Below, piece after piece: positions 11,842 through 23,973 of a stretch of 64,000 nt of DNA. Within the stretch, counting starts at the first letter, position 1, and each line of letters begins with the position of its first letter. The notes under the pieces are model-generated. The model was not told the DNA's origin and searched no databases. It saw only the letters and a program-made list of their open reading frames with translations. Location of the stretch: contig NW_019775536.1 of assembly GCF_001039355.2 (NCBI RefSeq), forward strand, positions 796,322 through 860,321, written 5' to 3'. Both the position numbers and the translations under genes were made by a program. This DNA comes from Lingula anatina (taxonomy: Eukaryota > Brachiopoda > Lingulata > Lingulida > Lingulidae).

Positions 11842-13829
11842 TAGTATACATTTTATATTATATTATTATTTATTTATTTTTATTTGTTTATTTTATTTAT
11901 CATTATTATTATCATTATACCACAAGAAATATGCTACGATTTTTAAATCTGACTTACTCGGTTACGACCCTTGTCCAAACAGTTGAGTCTTCTCTTCTAA
12001 TTCAACTGTGGACTCTATAAAGACATTAGAGAAGATCTTTTTAACTTTGCAATTTTTTAAGAGCATTCTAATGCATTTAATGATACTGAAAAGTTTATAT
12101 TTCTCATGCAAAATGACCAGATATAATTTAGGACAGTATAATTTATAAACATACACGTAATGATGTCAAAGTCTTGTATAAAACATTCTTTTTTTACTTG
12201 TTTAAATGATCAGTAAATTATTTTAAAAACTTATGAATTTTAAATGTACTTTCACAAGTTTTGGTCTCTCATAACCCTTAGTAGGGTGGGTTTTATTTTT
12301 TAACGTGAGACGTTAATAATATCATAATAATTATTATCATTGATTGATAATAATGGCAAAGCTCCGTCTCTGTGCCTTACTATTCTGAGTTACGGAGTCA
12401 GTCAGTGACTCTTTTTTTCTGATTATGATTACTACAATTATTATTACGATAATAATAAATTGACAATAGCTACATGTATTGTAATAGAATTATACGAAGT
12501 GCTGTATTTCACGTGACTCTCTTCTGAAAAAAAAAGTGGTCCACTTACGTATACACAAGGCGGGGCAGAGAGCGCATATATCACTGCTGCAAAAACCTTC
12601 ACAGGCTGCAGGGACTGTGATAAATGAGATTAAATGCATGAATTTAGAAATTTAAAATACACGAATGAATAAAACATACACGACCAGATAAATAAATTGT
12701 TGTCTAGATATTTATGAGGAGTTATAATAGCTGGAGATATGATTATTCCTTATATACTCTAACAAAATGTGTTAAAACTATCCTCTTTTCGAATACGTCT
12801 TACTCCAAATGACATCACCGATATCTCTCTTCGGACTTTTTCTGGAATCGATGAAAATCGCAGGCTTCAAAGCATCGCGACCAGACGTAGCGACGTGGGG
12901 CTAGTTATGAAGTTTTCACCCAGTAGCTGGAGAATGGGTTATTGTCTCAATGGCTTTGGAGAGACAATTTCTTTGTAATACAATTGATACTGCTAAAATA
13001 TTCAGAAGAATTATTATCATCATCACTATTTTATTCTTTATTTTATTTTTGTTTTTATTTTTATTCATATTTCCCTTCTTTTTCTTGTTAAAAGGGCAAT
13101 AAGGGTATTTTATGCCATATGATATTCTAAAACTGCAAAACAAGGCTTGTCTGGAGTGAAAGTTGCTTCCTCAGGGATGACCACTCTGTCCGAAGCTGTG
13201 TCCATCACCCCGGGCCAGATGACCTGTTCATAGGATGGTCATTGAAAATAAAGTACACATCAAAAGCCAATTGCTTATCTTAAGACTAATAATACACTTA
13301 TCAAATGCATGGTCCCTTTACCGAATTTTGTCGCACCAAAATATACCTGCAGAATTTAACTGTCAAAAATGCCAATGGACTTAATACACCTCTTACTTTT
13401 TTACAATTTACATTATAAAAACACTTTTTGTTACCAGTGGAAGGTGATAATTTTCTTACGTGTATCATTAAATTATCTCATAATTTCAAAAATGCACTGA
13501 ATACTTTGGCTCAATTTTAATGGTTGTCTTAATTAGTTCAAGGTAAGGGTTTGTTATGGCTTTGTATTATTCTCTTAGATTCAATTACTATTAGAAAATA
13601 ATAAATAAAGAATGATACTAAAAGACTAATACGAATATATTCATCACAAAATATACCTATAAAAATTGCATGTTAAAATATTATTATGTTCAATTTTCTT
13701 GAAAGTACAATATACACTACTGTAATTACATGTGTCAATGACGATCAGTTTGATTTGAACAAATCGTAGTTCTCATCAGGGATTTCTCAATCGTCGGCTC
13801 ATGGCGGAGTCCCTCTTTGGCTGTATTTA
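11842..13829. other. intergenic, nothing coding recognised
   Basis: AT-rich sequence downstream of the CCP-anaphylatoxin stop. The open frame at 12769-12978 has no splice signals, domain or signal peptide and I do not support it. Confidence 0.5.
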
Positions 13830-14090
13830 GTGCGCTCTTTGTAGCGCTGCACGCTTGAATGAAGCCTGAATTCCTTTTGGAGCACTGAGGTGTTTAAGTA
13901 TCGGGGTTTTGGTTGTGCAGGATGTATACTCGTAGCTCGCTATGGATATTGTCAAGATATCAGTGTTTATATAATTTACGGGGGGGGGGGATACAATACA
14001 AAGGAGAAATATGGACGAGATATACCAAATTGAATAAATTTCCTTCATCATTTATATACTGTAATATATATATTTTATCTTTTACTTGAT
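13830..14090 (+). pseudogene. relic of FReD intron 1
   Basis: This stretch matches intron 1 of FReD1 (about 15860-16050) and, less well, of FReD2 (about 20590-20750). Shared blocks include TTTAAGTATCGGG, CAAGATATCAGTGTTTAT and GAGAAATATGGACGAGATAT. No FReD exon survives beside it, so it appears to be the remains of a further FReD copy. Confidence 0.65.
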
Positions 14091-14479
14091 TAAATCAAGG
14101 GATTATTCCACGATGAAGTAGGGCTCTATAGATACGACGGTCTTGCTATCCTGAGAAACAACACAACGTCACACGCCAACAAGATAGTCAAGGATTTAAC
14201 TTCAACCATGAAACAGTTCGGATTATAGGTCACAACCACCATCTCGCGTAACTGCTAATGTAATGATATGTCCGTCATTAACATTTCGTTCCTTCATAGA
14301 CATATATTTGAATGAATAAAGACAAATCGTTTTATAACAAATAAAACCGCTACAGTGTACCTTTGTGTGTGTCGGACAAAAGAAAGTAGCTTTAAAAACT
14401 TGTAACGGACAGCACGTTACACTTTTTATAGGTCTAATACTTTTATAGATCTATATATTATTAGGCTATTAAAGTTATC

Positions 14480-14850
14480 GTTGGCTTTTTTGGGTCCTCT
14501 GGTCCTTCCTCCCTAGGCTGTGCCTCTGTCTCTGTACCTCTATCTTTTTCTTTTCAACACAAACATGAGTTGGAAAAGGTGCAATTGACCAAATCAGGAA
14601 GCCAATTATAACTTGCTCTGGTAACGAGGGATTGTCATCGTTTTCTGCCAGAACATTCACCTCAAAATTCTCAAAGCGCTTCGCGGAGAACTGTGGCGAA
14701 TGCGATAGCTGTGACAGCGTCACCGCTCGCCACATTCACCAGACATCTCTCAGATGCAATGGACACCATTGGTGCCTCAGACGACACCAAAATCACTGAC
14801 AACCCAGAGTGGTTCGCTGTGGTTGTTGTAAAATGATCCTGGCGAGTTAA
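14480..14850 (-). pseudogene. decayed antisense copy of the VWA gene's last exon
   Basis: Read on the minus strand, this resembles exon 4 of the VWA gene at 25549-29787. The nucleotide block GCGATAGCTGTGACAGCGTC matches the reverse complement of 29536-29560. The translated tail (DNPSLPEQ, then GFLIWSIAP and EKKKIEVQ) parallels DGPSSPKQ, ILIGSIVP and KKKRKAEVQ. The membrane segment is shortened and the frame is not maintained upstream. It lies head-to-head with FReD1. Confidence 0.65.
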
Positions 14851-14937
14851 TGTACTTGTTTAATTCAAGCGAATGTCTTACTTATTACATGTAGTAACAA
14901 TGTAACCACGGAAACCGACCACTATATCTCACACTTA

Positions 14938-15197
14938 TTACCTCCGCCAAGGAGGTTATGTTTTCACCCCTGTTTGTTTGTCTTTCTGTCTGTCTGTCTC
15001 AAAAAGTTATGGACCCATTTTAGTGAAATTTTCAGGAACTGTCAGAAGTGGGCCAAGGAACAGATGATTAGTTTTTGGTGGTGATCCGGATCAATAATCA
15101 ATCAATTATCAAAAATATCTAAAATTTAGGGGTGAAACGGCATTGGATGGAGACTTTGCTGCCTTGGCGGAGGTCTGCGCTCTCTGAATGCTTTTTA
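14938..15197. mobile_element. MITE with CCTCCGCCAAGG inverted ends
   Basis: The left end CCTCCGCCAAGGAGGTTATG and right end GCCTTGGCGGAGG form a 12-bp inverted repeat around about 260 bp of non-coding DNA. A diverged relative ending in the same CCTTGGCGGAGGTCTGCGCT lies at 28742-29052. Confidence 0.7.
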
Positions 15198-15626
15198 GTA
15201 ATTGTAAACATCTGAGAAGAGATGGTGATAAAGTTTGTCCGTCCTGTGAGCAGAGGCGCGTTGGGTAGTGAATTAAATATCAAAAAATGGAAGTTTTTAT
15301 ATTGAAGACACAGAAATATTTTTTTGGTCAAATGAAATGCATTCATTACGTATGGGCATTCCTGTATATTATTCCCGAGCGATATTTCTACATAGTAATA
15401 TGCACTAAATTACATTTAGCATCCTGATCGCATTTCGGGCCAAAATATGGTTTCAACTGATCACAGCCAACACTGTGACACTGATGATAAACAGTTATCA
15501 GGAAAAAACAGAAACGTCTGTGGTCTGTTGAGTTCCAGGGATAAGGTGCGGCATTGTGAAAATACTTTAGAATTCAGCAAAATCCGGGGTTAAGGTTCAA
15601 ATCTGTAACTTAACTCCAGAATCAAG

Positions 15627-15633
15627 TATAATT
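15627..15633 (+). promoter_or_regulatory. TATA-like element upstream of FReD1
   Basis: TATAATT about 85 bp before the ATG, inside the block AAGTATAATTGCG that is conserved upstream of all three FReD genes (20330 and 34228-34234). A core-promoter role is inferred. Confidence 0.45.
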
Positions 15634-15716
15634 GCGCCCTCGTTTAGACTAACGGTTCATCTTGTTACAAACGCCAGACGCGACTAGTACTGTGTGCAGT
15701 AAATTTATCAGGTGCC

Positions 15717-18321
15717 ATGTTCCGCATCAAACTTTTATTGGTATCGTTTTGTCTGTGGATTACAGCAAACGGGCACGTCATTCAGCGGTAAGTTCTGACG
15801 TTAAAGCTGGATTTTTCTCCAAAATTATGAAAAGTTACAATACACATAGGTTGAATTTTGTAAGAGCTGAGTTGTTTAAGTATCGGGCTTTTGGTTATGC
15901 AGGATGTAAACACTTAGCGCGCTATGGCTATTATCAAGATATCAGTGTTTATGGTATTTATAATATATAATTATATAATACAAATGAGAAATATGGACGA
16001 GATATGCCAAATTGAATAAATTTCCTTCTACATTTATATTCTTATCGGACCGTACCCAAACGGAAAATTCTGCCGGTCCCCATGCCTTGTCTAATATAAC
16101 GGGTACTGTATGTACCTTCAATGTGTTTTCTAATTGATATATCTGAGATATAATTAACCGATTTCAAATCACATTACAACCTATATCATATTTTTTAAAT
16201 GGGATGTAATATACCGCAGTGATTTAGAGAAATTACTGAAATTACCGACTGAATGATCTATCTATTCATTAATTTATTTTGCTATATAAAGGTTTTTTCG
16301 CACATTGTACCGGTATTCCTTAAATATTGGGATTTTCTAGGCGTCAAGCAGGTAATGGGTCCTCGTCACAACCACAATGTTCCCTCGTGGACCGACTGTT
16401 AGACGTCTTACAAAACGACCTAAGCAGGCTGGAGGGGAAATACGACGACCTCTTGGAGAAATATCACAGAATTGTGGAGACCACGTCCAATTTGCAGATT
16501 AGTTTTGCAAAGTTATCTTTGGACAAGGAAAATGGTATGTTGTTGATGACGATATTATAAAAAAACTATAGCAATAAGACATAAGTCTACTACAAAGAAC
16601 GGCTGAGAAAAGTTGCAACCGTTATTCAATCACAAAGTGAGTAATACCGTACAAATACATGTATATATGTATTTTTATAAGACTCATTTGTGAAAATGAA
16701 GATGTCAGATTGGCATTGTATGAGTATGTATGAGTATAAAAACATTATGTGACAAAACAGCATCACATGTACTTACTCAGTGAAAAGATCGATACGCGGA
16801 AAGGGATATTTCGGGATACATGCATTCATGACGGGTCAAGAGGGGCAGGCACGTACTCCCCCCCNNNNNNNNNNNNNNNNNNNNNNNNNNNNNNNNNNNN
16901 NNNNNNNNNNNNNNNNNNNNNNNNNNNNNNNNNNNNNNNNNNNNNNNNNNNNNNNNNNNNNNNNNNNNNNNNNNNNNNNNNNNNNNNNNNNNNNNNNNNN
17001 NNNNNNNNNNNNNNNNNNNNNNNNNNNNNNNNNNNNNNNNNNNNNNNNNNNNNNNNNCCCCCCCCCCCCCCCCCCCAGTGAGGACCATGTTCATCGTTCG
17101 CCATGGCCAATTCCTTACCCCCTTTCCACAGCAAGATCCTAGAAGTAAAATGCTCTCCTCTTTTTTCAGCTGTTGGTAAAGACTGTGCTGAGCTGTACAA
17201 GAACGGTGTTAAACTAAGCGGAGTGTACACCATTACCCCCTCTAACGGCCAAAGTCCCTTCGATGTTTACTGTGACATGACCACTGACGGGGGAGGATGG
17301 ACGGTGAGTGCAACAGCCGGATTAGTTGGGCCTCGATGCTTTTACTTTTGAAATTTTTCTTATATGAGTAATACAGGGGCGGATTCAGATATATTTTCTG
17401 ACAGTCTTCCAAATTATTTTTGTTGATCCGTCCTCCATTTTTGACCGTCTTCCGTCAAAAAATTAGATACCCGTCAATGTAAACTTGAAAATCTGACCGT
17501 CCTAAACCCTGGCCGAAATCCGCCCCTGTAATACTTCTACCTTGTATGTTCTCTACCGCCTTATATTTGTCTACATGTTTTAATATACATGTGTGACCAA
17601 TTGCTCTGCAATGAAGCATGGGTTTTTACTCGTTTAATATGTGAGTTTTCAAGACTCAGACTCGAAGATGATACAGGGATATGTACTGTTTCTTTTCCAG
17701 TTATTCCAGAAACGTATGGACGGGTCGGTCGACTTCTTCCGCGGTTGGGAGGATTACAAACACGGCTTTGGTAATCTGAACGGGGAGCACTGGCTTGGTA
17801 TGATATACAACATTCTTTTTAATTATACTTCCTTTTCAAAGGGTATGCTCTGAAGAGTTCATTCATTCAGTGGTTGTAAATGAATAGTGATATTCGCTTA
17901 AATTATTTGTACACTTGAAATAAATACCGGCTCATGTAGTTACAAAAATGTGGGAAAGAGTTTTGCAATTATAAAGGTGTTCTTATGTTTTTCGAGAACA
18001 CCCTCTCAATAATATATTTTTGTATATAGAAAACGTTAGAAAATTTATGAACATTTTCAGTTTTTCATCCATCTTCCATGATGACACACTTCCTCTTTAT
18101 CTTTTCTTCTCATCCAGGAAACGATCTTATAAATCTTCTCACTAACCAAGGTCGCTATGAACTCCGCGTTGATATGGAGGACGCCACTGGGGTCAAGGCT
18201 TATGCCCGCTATGACAATTTCGCCATTTCATCAGAGAGGACAAATTATCAGCTGACCATTGGCGTGTACTCTGGAAACGCAGGTGTGTGTGTGTATGTGT
18301 GTGTGCTTGCGTTTTGTGTTA

Positions 18322-18367
<46 letters not shown>

Positions 18368-18724
18368 ATAGACCCATAAACATGAATTTTGCACATTGAT
18401 GCTTCTTGTGCTGTCTGTTATTCTGTGAATATTATTTATATTTAAGGCGACTCACTCGGCGTCCATAATGGCATGGCATTTTCGACGAAGGACAGAGATA
18501 ATGACAACTACGATGGTAATTGTGCTCAAAACCATAAGGGAGCGTGGTGGTACAACGCATGTCATAGGTCAAACCTGAACGGTCTGTACCATCTTGGTGA
18601 GCATGCGTCTTATGCTGATGGCGTCAACTGGTACGCATTCAAAGGTCATAAGCATTCGCTGAAGACAACAGAGATGAAGATTCGTCCGATCGGCTTCAAG
18701 GTAGCTTCTGGTGTCAGTGGCTGA
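15717..18724 (+). CDS. fibrinogen-related secreted protein (FReD1)
   Basis: Six exons: 15717-15787, 16341-16534, 17170-17303, 17701-17797, 18118-18282 and 18447-18724, giving 939 nt or 312 residues. Exon 1 encodes a signal peptide ([19 protein letters not shown]). Exon 2 encodes a hydrophilic helix with Leu-rich heptads and one Cys ([20 protein letters not shown]), likely an oligomerising coiled coil. Exons 3-6 make a complete fibrinogen C-terminal domain of about 220 residues: DCAELYKNG, then [29 protein letters not shown], a calcium-loop motif (DRDNDN before NCA) and [17 protein letters not shown], which lines the ligand pocket in ficolin-type proteins. The intron 2 gap is flanked by poly-C. 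Family members are extracellular lectin-like recognition proteins; the ligand cannot be deduced here. The two paralogues share every intron position. Confidence 0.92.
16865..17057. other. assembly gap in FReD1 intron 2
   Basis: A run of N with homopolymeric C on both sides. No exon appears to be missing, since exons 2 and 3 join in phase as they do in FReD2 and FReD3. Confidence 0.95.
17372..17530. mobile_element. MITE with CAGGGGCGGA ends in FReD1 intron 3
   Basis: The left end CAGGGGCGGATTC and right end GAAATCCGCCCCTG are near-perfect inverted repeats about 155 bp apart, bordered by TAATA on both sides as a possible 5-bp target duplication. The ends resemble hAT-type non-autonomous elements. 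Absent from FReD2 and FReD3. Confidence 0.7.
18320..18366. repeat. (GT)n microsatellite in FReD1 intron 5
   Basis: GT dinucleotide run beginning shortly after the exon 5 donor. Confidence 0.9.
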
Positions 18725-19454
18725 ATGTGCAAGAGTAACTACGTTTGAAAACAAAACAAGTAGGGCATTTATTTTGGGCAATGTTCTGAGAAGTCAAAAG
18801 TTTGTATACATGTATAAGAATATATTAGATAATTTAAATTATGAAATATCAGAAATAAATGAAGAGAAATATTTCTTAGAAAATGAAGTGACTTCGTACA
18901 GTATGAACTATGCTGTGTATTGGTAAATCATATTTTCTGTATTTTAAATGGCACAAAGTGACGCTTAGATACACCCGATATAATAAGGTAAAGGCAAAGG
19001 TCTACTTGTGCAACATTTATGTTGATATGGAAAGAGAACTGAAGTGTGAAACTGTGAACTCTGATTCCAAATACATTACGAATAAATTTTAGGTTTTGTA
19101 CACCTTTGATGTGTTTCTATAATTTCACAAATCCAACACAATAATAAGAACACAATAACAGAAACAATATTGAACTGTCAAGCATGTTATTTGTCTTTAC
19201 TAAATCTTAAAACCCCGGCTGTAGCTAATAAATACATGTTCATGCTTAGCACAATGTGGTTGAATAAATAAAATGCAAATCGTTCCATAACTACAGCAAC
19301 TGCTTTCTTTTGTGTATGGCGGACAATGGAAACTGAACTAAAAGCCAACTAAACTAAAACTAAAACTTCTTTACAATTTATTATCAGATATTTTTTAAAG
19401 GTCTATATCTTTGTCTATTAGAATGAACATTTGGCGTCGAGAGGTTGTCAGTTT
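18725..19454. other. FReD1 3' region, no further gene
   Basis: AT-rich sequence following the stop codon. AATAAA-type poly(A) signals occur near 18855 and at 19080-19085; either could end the FReD1 transcript. Confidence 0.45.
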
Positions 19455-19645
19455 TTGACAGAGAATTCGCCTCAGAATTCGCAGACCGATTCGTGGACAA
19501 CGGTGATGAATGCGATAGTTGTGACAGAGTCACCGCTCGCCGCTTTCGTGATGGGTGAGACGTCGTCGCTCTCGATCAGCAGACATGTTTGGCGACGTAG
19601 GAAACATTGAAATCGCTGAAAGTTCATAATGATCCAATGCCCCAC
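19455..19645 (-). pseudogene. second decayed antisense copy of VWA last exon
   Basis: The block ATGCGATAGTTGTGACAGAG, followed by GATGGGTGAGACGTCGTCGC and ending near TCATAATGATCC, matches the reverse complement of VWA exon 4 around 29450-29600. The frame is broken. Confidence 0.65.
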
Positions 19646-19689
19646 CCAAACAACAACAAACAAAAGCACGAGAATCGCAGCTAGAATTC

Positions 19690-19885
19690 TAAAATCCTGC
19701 CTTACAATGAGGTCTCTATATCATAGGATTTTCAAAGCGCTTCATGATGAACCTTCTAACAAATGCGATAGTTGTGACAATGTTACCGCTCGCCGCATTC
19801 TTCGGACAACTCTCAAATGGTCACCCTTTGTGCCTCAGACGATACCAAAATCACTGAAAACTCAGAATGATAAATGCTTGTTTGT
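19690..19885 (-). pseudogene. third decayed antisense copy of VWA last exon
   Basis: The sequence from TTCAAAGCGCTTCATGATGA to CAAAATCACTGAAAACTCAG is closest to the relic at 14660-14840, and more distantly resembles VWA exon 4. It lies directly beside the second relic, upstream of FReD2. Confidence 0.6.
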
Positions 19886-20329
19886 CCTGTGGGCAAAAGC
19901 ACGTGGGCTTGTGAATAAAATCACAAAAAGGGAATTTTCCTTTCAAAGTGTTAAGTTTTTATTGCACTAATATTTAAAGATAAATATGTGAGATTAAAGA
20001 CACTGAAAAAACTTTTTTGCCAAATGCCAGCATTCATGATGTATGGACATTCCTCCTTATTATTTCCAAGTAATATTTCCTAAATTACAATTATGCACTG
20101 AATAACCATCCTGATTGCGTTTCGGACCAAAATATGTTTTCAACTGATCATCACAGCCAACAATGTGAGTTTGATTATAAACTGTTACATGTATATTACA
20201 TGCTAAAAGCAACTTTCCTAACTGTTGAGATTCGGGTTTAAACTGCGGCACTGTCACAATATTTTCGAGTTAATTATGAGCAAAATCCGGGTTTAAGGTT
20301 CAGTCCTGTAACGAAACTCCATAATTAAG

Positions 20330-20336
20330 TATAAAT
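20330..20336 (+). promoter_or_regulatory. TATA box-like element upstream of FReD2
   Basis: TATAAAT about 83 bp before the ATG, in the conserved block AAGTATAAATGCG. The whole upstream 300-350 bp is recognisably shared with FReD1 and FReD3. Confidence 0.5.
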
Positions 20337-21382
20337 GCGTCCTTGCTCAGACTAACGGTTCATTCTACCGGTACAAGTGTCAGACGATACTAGTCCTGCC
20401 TGCAGGAAATCGTGTACCATGTTACGCATCCAACTTTTATTGGCGTCATTTTGTCTGTGGACACCATCAAACGGACACGTCATTGAGCGGTAAGTTTAGG
20501 TGTTAAAGCATGCCTTTTCTTCAAAATGATGAAATTATGAAAACGTAACAATATAGGTTGCCGTATGGAGCAGCTGTGTTCTTATTGTAGTAGATTGGGC
20601 TATATGACGGATACGTACACATATAGCTCATTATTGCTATTGTCAAAATATCAGTATTTACAATACTGAAGCGAGGTAAAATACAGCACAAAGAAGAAAT
20701 ATAGGCAAGATATACCAAACTGAATCGATTTCCTTATACATTTATATACCTGTATTATTCGAACCGAACTTAATTCAGAACCTTCTGCCAGTCCCCATGA
20801 CTTGTCTTATGTACTGTATCTCCAATGTCTTTTACATTTTATATTTTTAAAGATTGGTCTCTTGCTATTAACCAATTTGAAATCACAATATGTTCATTCT
20901 AATTAGATCATATTTTTTCTCAAAGGTTTGGGAAGTAATATACCGCAGTAATAAAAGGACATTACTGCAATTTCCGAGCAAATTATCTATCTATTCGTTA
21001 ATTCATTTCGCTGTATAAGGGATGACGCAAATTGTACTGGTATTCCTCAAAATATCGGTATTTTCTAGCCGTCAAGCAGCTAATGGCTCCACGTCACAAC
21101 CACAATGTTCTCTCGTGGACCGACTGTTAGACGTCTTACAAAACGACCTAAGCAGGCTGGAGGGGAAATACGACGACCTCTTAGAGAAATATCACAGAAT
21201 TGTGGAGACCACATCCAATTTGCAGATTAGTTTCGCAAAGTTATCTTTGGACAAGCAAAATGGTATGTTTTTGATAATGCTGCGGTTTTTAATCTTATTA
21301 AACCAATAGCGATTAGGCATACTACATGTACAAAGAAAGACTGAAAAGGTAGTTTAAGTTATTTAATCACAAACTGAGTTGT

Positions 21383-21383
<1 letters not shown>

Positions 21384-21427
<44 letters not shown>
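21384..21427. repeat. (CA)n microsatellite in FReD2 intron 2
   Basis: CA dinucleotide run followed by ATATAT. Confidence 0.95.
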
Positions 21428-21434
<7 letters not shown>

Positions 21435-21753
21435 GATCCTCATCAAATGCATTCAGAACAGAGGACTAACTGATTTGGTCCTCGGATCTGTTAGTCCGCT
21501 GCTCTGCATGAGCGCATTTGTGAAAATGATCTAGATGTTGACAAGTATCTGTGAATATTAATAAAAGCATTTCTGCCATTTGCTACCCAATGAAATAAAT
21601 ACTCACTAAAAGGGATCTTTAGGGATGCGAGCGTTGATTAAATAATAATAACGGGTCCAGGGAGGCGAGTCACAGCTAGCACGTGCCATCCAACAAGTTA
21701 CTGAAGTATATGTGCACCGTTCGATCTTGCTCGTTTCTTTACTCTATTCTTTA

Positions 21754-22417
21754 TGCCCCTATTTCACACAGACCACGAATCCCACGAATCGATTCAGTTA
21801 CGATACAGGTGCGATAGTGTTACGAATATTCGTGGGATTCGGCTGGAATCGCACGAATATTGTCCAGAAATTCACTACGATTTTTTGGAATCGGGATTTT
21901 TTTGAACAGCTCAAAATTTTTGCCACGAATTCCCGATTGATCAAGAATTGCAAGAACTGACTACGATTATATACGAACCTGTTAAGAACAGCACGAACTG
22001 ATTACGATTTAACTACGAATCCTGAAATTTTCAATTCCTGGCGATTCGTGGGATTCGTGGTCTGTGTGAAATAGGGGCATCAAAGTTTTTGCCACGAATT
22101 CCGATTGATCAAGAATTGCAAGAACTGACTACGATTATATACGAACCTGTTAAGAACAGCACGAACTGATTACGATTCAACCACGAATCCTGAAATTTTC
22201 AATTCCTGGCGATTCGTGGGATTCGTGGTCTGTGTGAAATAGGGGCATCAAAGTTTTTGCCACGAATTCCTGTTGGTCAAGAAGTACAAGGACTGACTAC
22301 GAATATATACGAATCTATTAAAGAACTTCACGAACTGATTACGATTCAACCACGAATCCTGAAATTTGTCAATTCCTGGCCATTCGTGGGATTCGTGGTC
22401 TGTGTGAAATAGGGGCA
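21754..22417. mobile_element. MITE with long inverted ends and triplicated right part
   Basis: The left end GCCCCTATTTCACACAGACC continues into ACGAATCCCACGAATCG, about 37 bp in all. It is the reverse complement of the right end, in which ATTCGTGGGATTCGTGG precedes TCTGTGTGAAATAGGGGC. The right portion is present three times in tandem with a period of about 168 bp (right ends near 22079, 22247 and 22415). It lies in FReD2 intron 2 and is absent from FReD1 and FReD3. Confidence 0.8.
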
Positions 22418-22795
22418 AGATCCTGGAACTAAATCTATATCTTATATTCCCAGCTATTGGCAAAGACTGTGCTGAGTTGTACAAGAACGGTGCAAAACAA
22501 AGCGGAGTGTACACCATTACCCCCTCTAACGGCCAAAATCCTTTCGACGTTTACTGTGACATGACCACTGACGGGGGAGGATGGACGGTTAGTGCAACAG
22601 CCGCTGTGTATGGGCAGAAATGGTTAAACGTTTGAAAATATACATTTCATGAGTAATACAATTATTTACATGTTCTTGTCTGCGCTATATATGTAAAACG
22701 TGAGTGTCTAATTCGTAATTCTCTCTTATATATCTTGATCAAGAGCTATATGTTCTATATCTGCAATGAAGCACGGTTTTTTACTCGCCATGTGA

Positions 22796-23008
<213 letters not shown>

Positions 23009-23799
23009 TGAAGAGCTTTATTCATTCTGTGTTGAATGACAAAGTGACGTTAGCTTTATTTATTTTAGCATTTAATATAAACATTTGTCGAAAGAAACCT
23101 CTATTGACAAACCATGTTGTAGCAGAATTATCTGAAAGAGTTTGTGAGTTCTTTATCGCCGAATTCATCCCCTCGGTAAATATTGGTTTGTATTGGTATG
23201 TTAAAGAAAACTGTTTGGATATTTATGTTCATATTAAGTTTTTTATCCGTCTCGCGTGGTAACATACTTTTTGCGAGCATTTTCAACGGCATAGTTATCT
23301 TTTCTAAGAAAACTTTCAGATGTTTTATGCCAAAAGAATAGAAAGATTTTTCTTCATCCGACAGCTAAATATTTATTTGCTTTATTTCCAATATTTTAAT
23401 GCCTATCAGAGGTTCTGTATCAAGAATGATCTACATCATCTCTATTCTAAGTAATATTTTCTTCTCATCCAGGAAACGATCTTATAAATCTTCTCACTAA
23501 CCAAGGTCGGTATGAACTCCGCGTTGATATGGAGGACGCCACTGGAGTCAAGGCGTATGCCCGCTATGACAATTTCGCCATCTCCTCAGAGAGGACAAAT
23601 TATCAGCTGACCATTGGCGGATACTCTGGAAACGCAGGTAAACTAAGTTTGCTTAGTGACATTTTATGTATTGACCAGTTTGCCCTGGGAGCTTTAATTA
23701 CCCGCAATTCTGTAGACGTATACATTTATTTTAAAACATAAAAGGGAAAGAGGCATTTAATGCCATTCTTGGATGAAGGTATTAAAGTTATAAGCTTTC

Positions 23800-23850
23800 T
23801 CTCTCTCTCTCTGTTTCTCTCTCTCTGTGTGTGTGTGTGTGTGTGTGTGT
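23800..23850. repeat. (CT)n(GT)n microsatellite in FReD2 intron 5
   Basis: Compound dinucleotide run, CT-type followed by GT. Confidence 0.9.
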
Positions 23851-23973
23851 TTGTTGTGAAGACCTATTATTGTACTGATACATCTTATACTAGTTCTCTA
23901 AAATTATTTGGAATTCAAGGTGACTCCCTGGGTAACCATAATGGCATGGCATTCTCGACGAAGGACAAAGATA

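Noticed and set aside
12769-12978. 69-residue ORF downstream of copy A
   Set aside because: No domain, no signal peptide and no splice context.
16749-17233. ORFs spanning the N run
   Set aside because: Their length is created by unknown bases; the same holds for 55984-56623.
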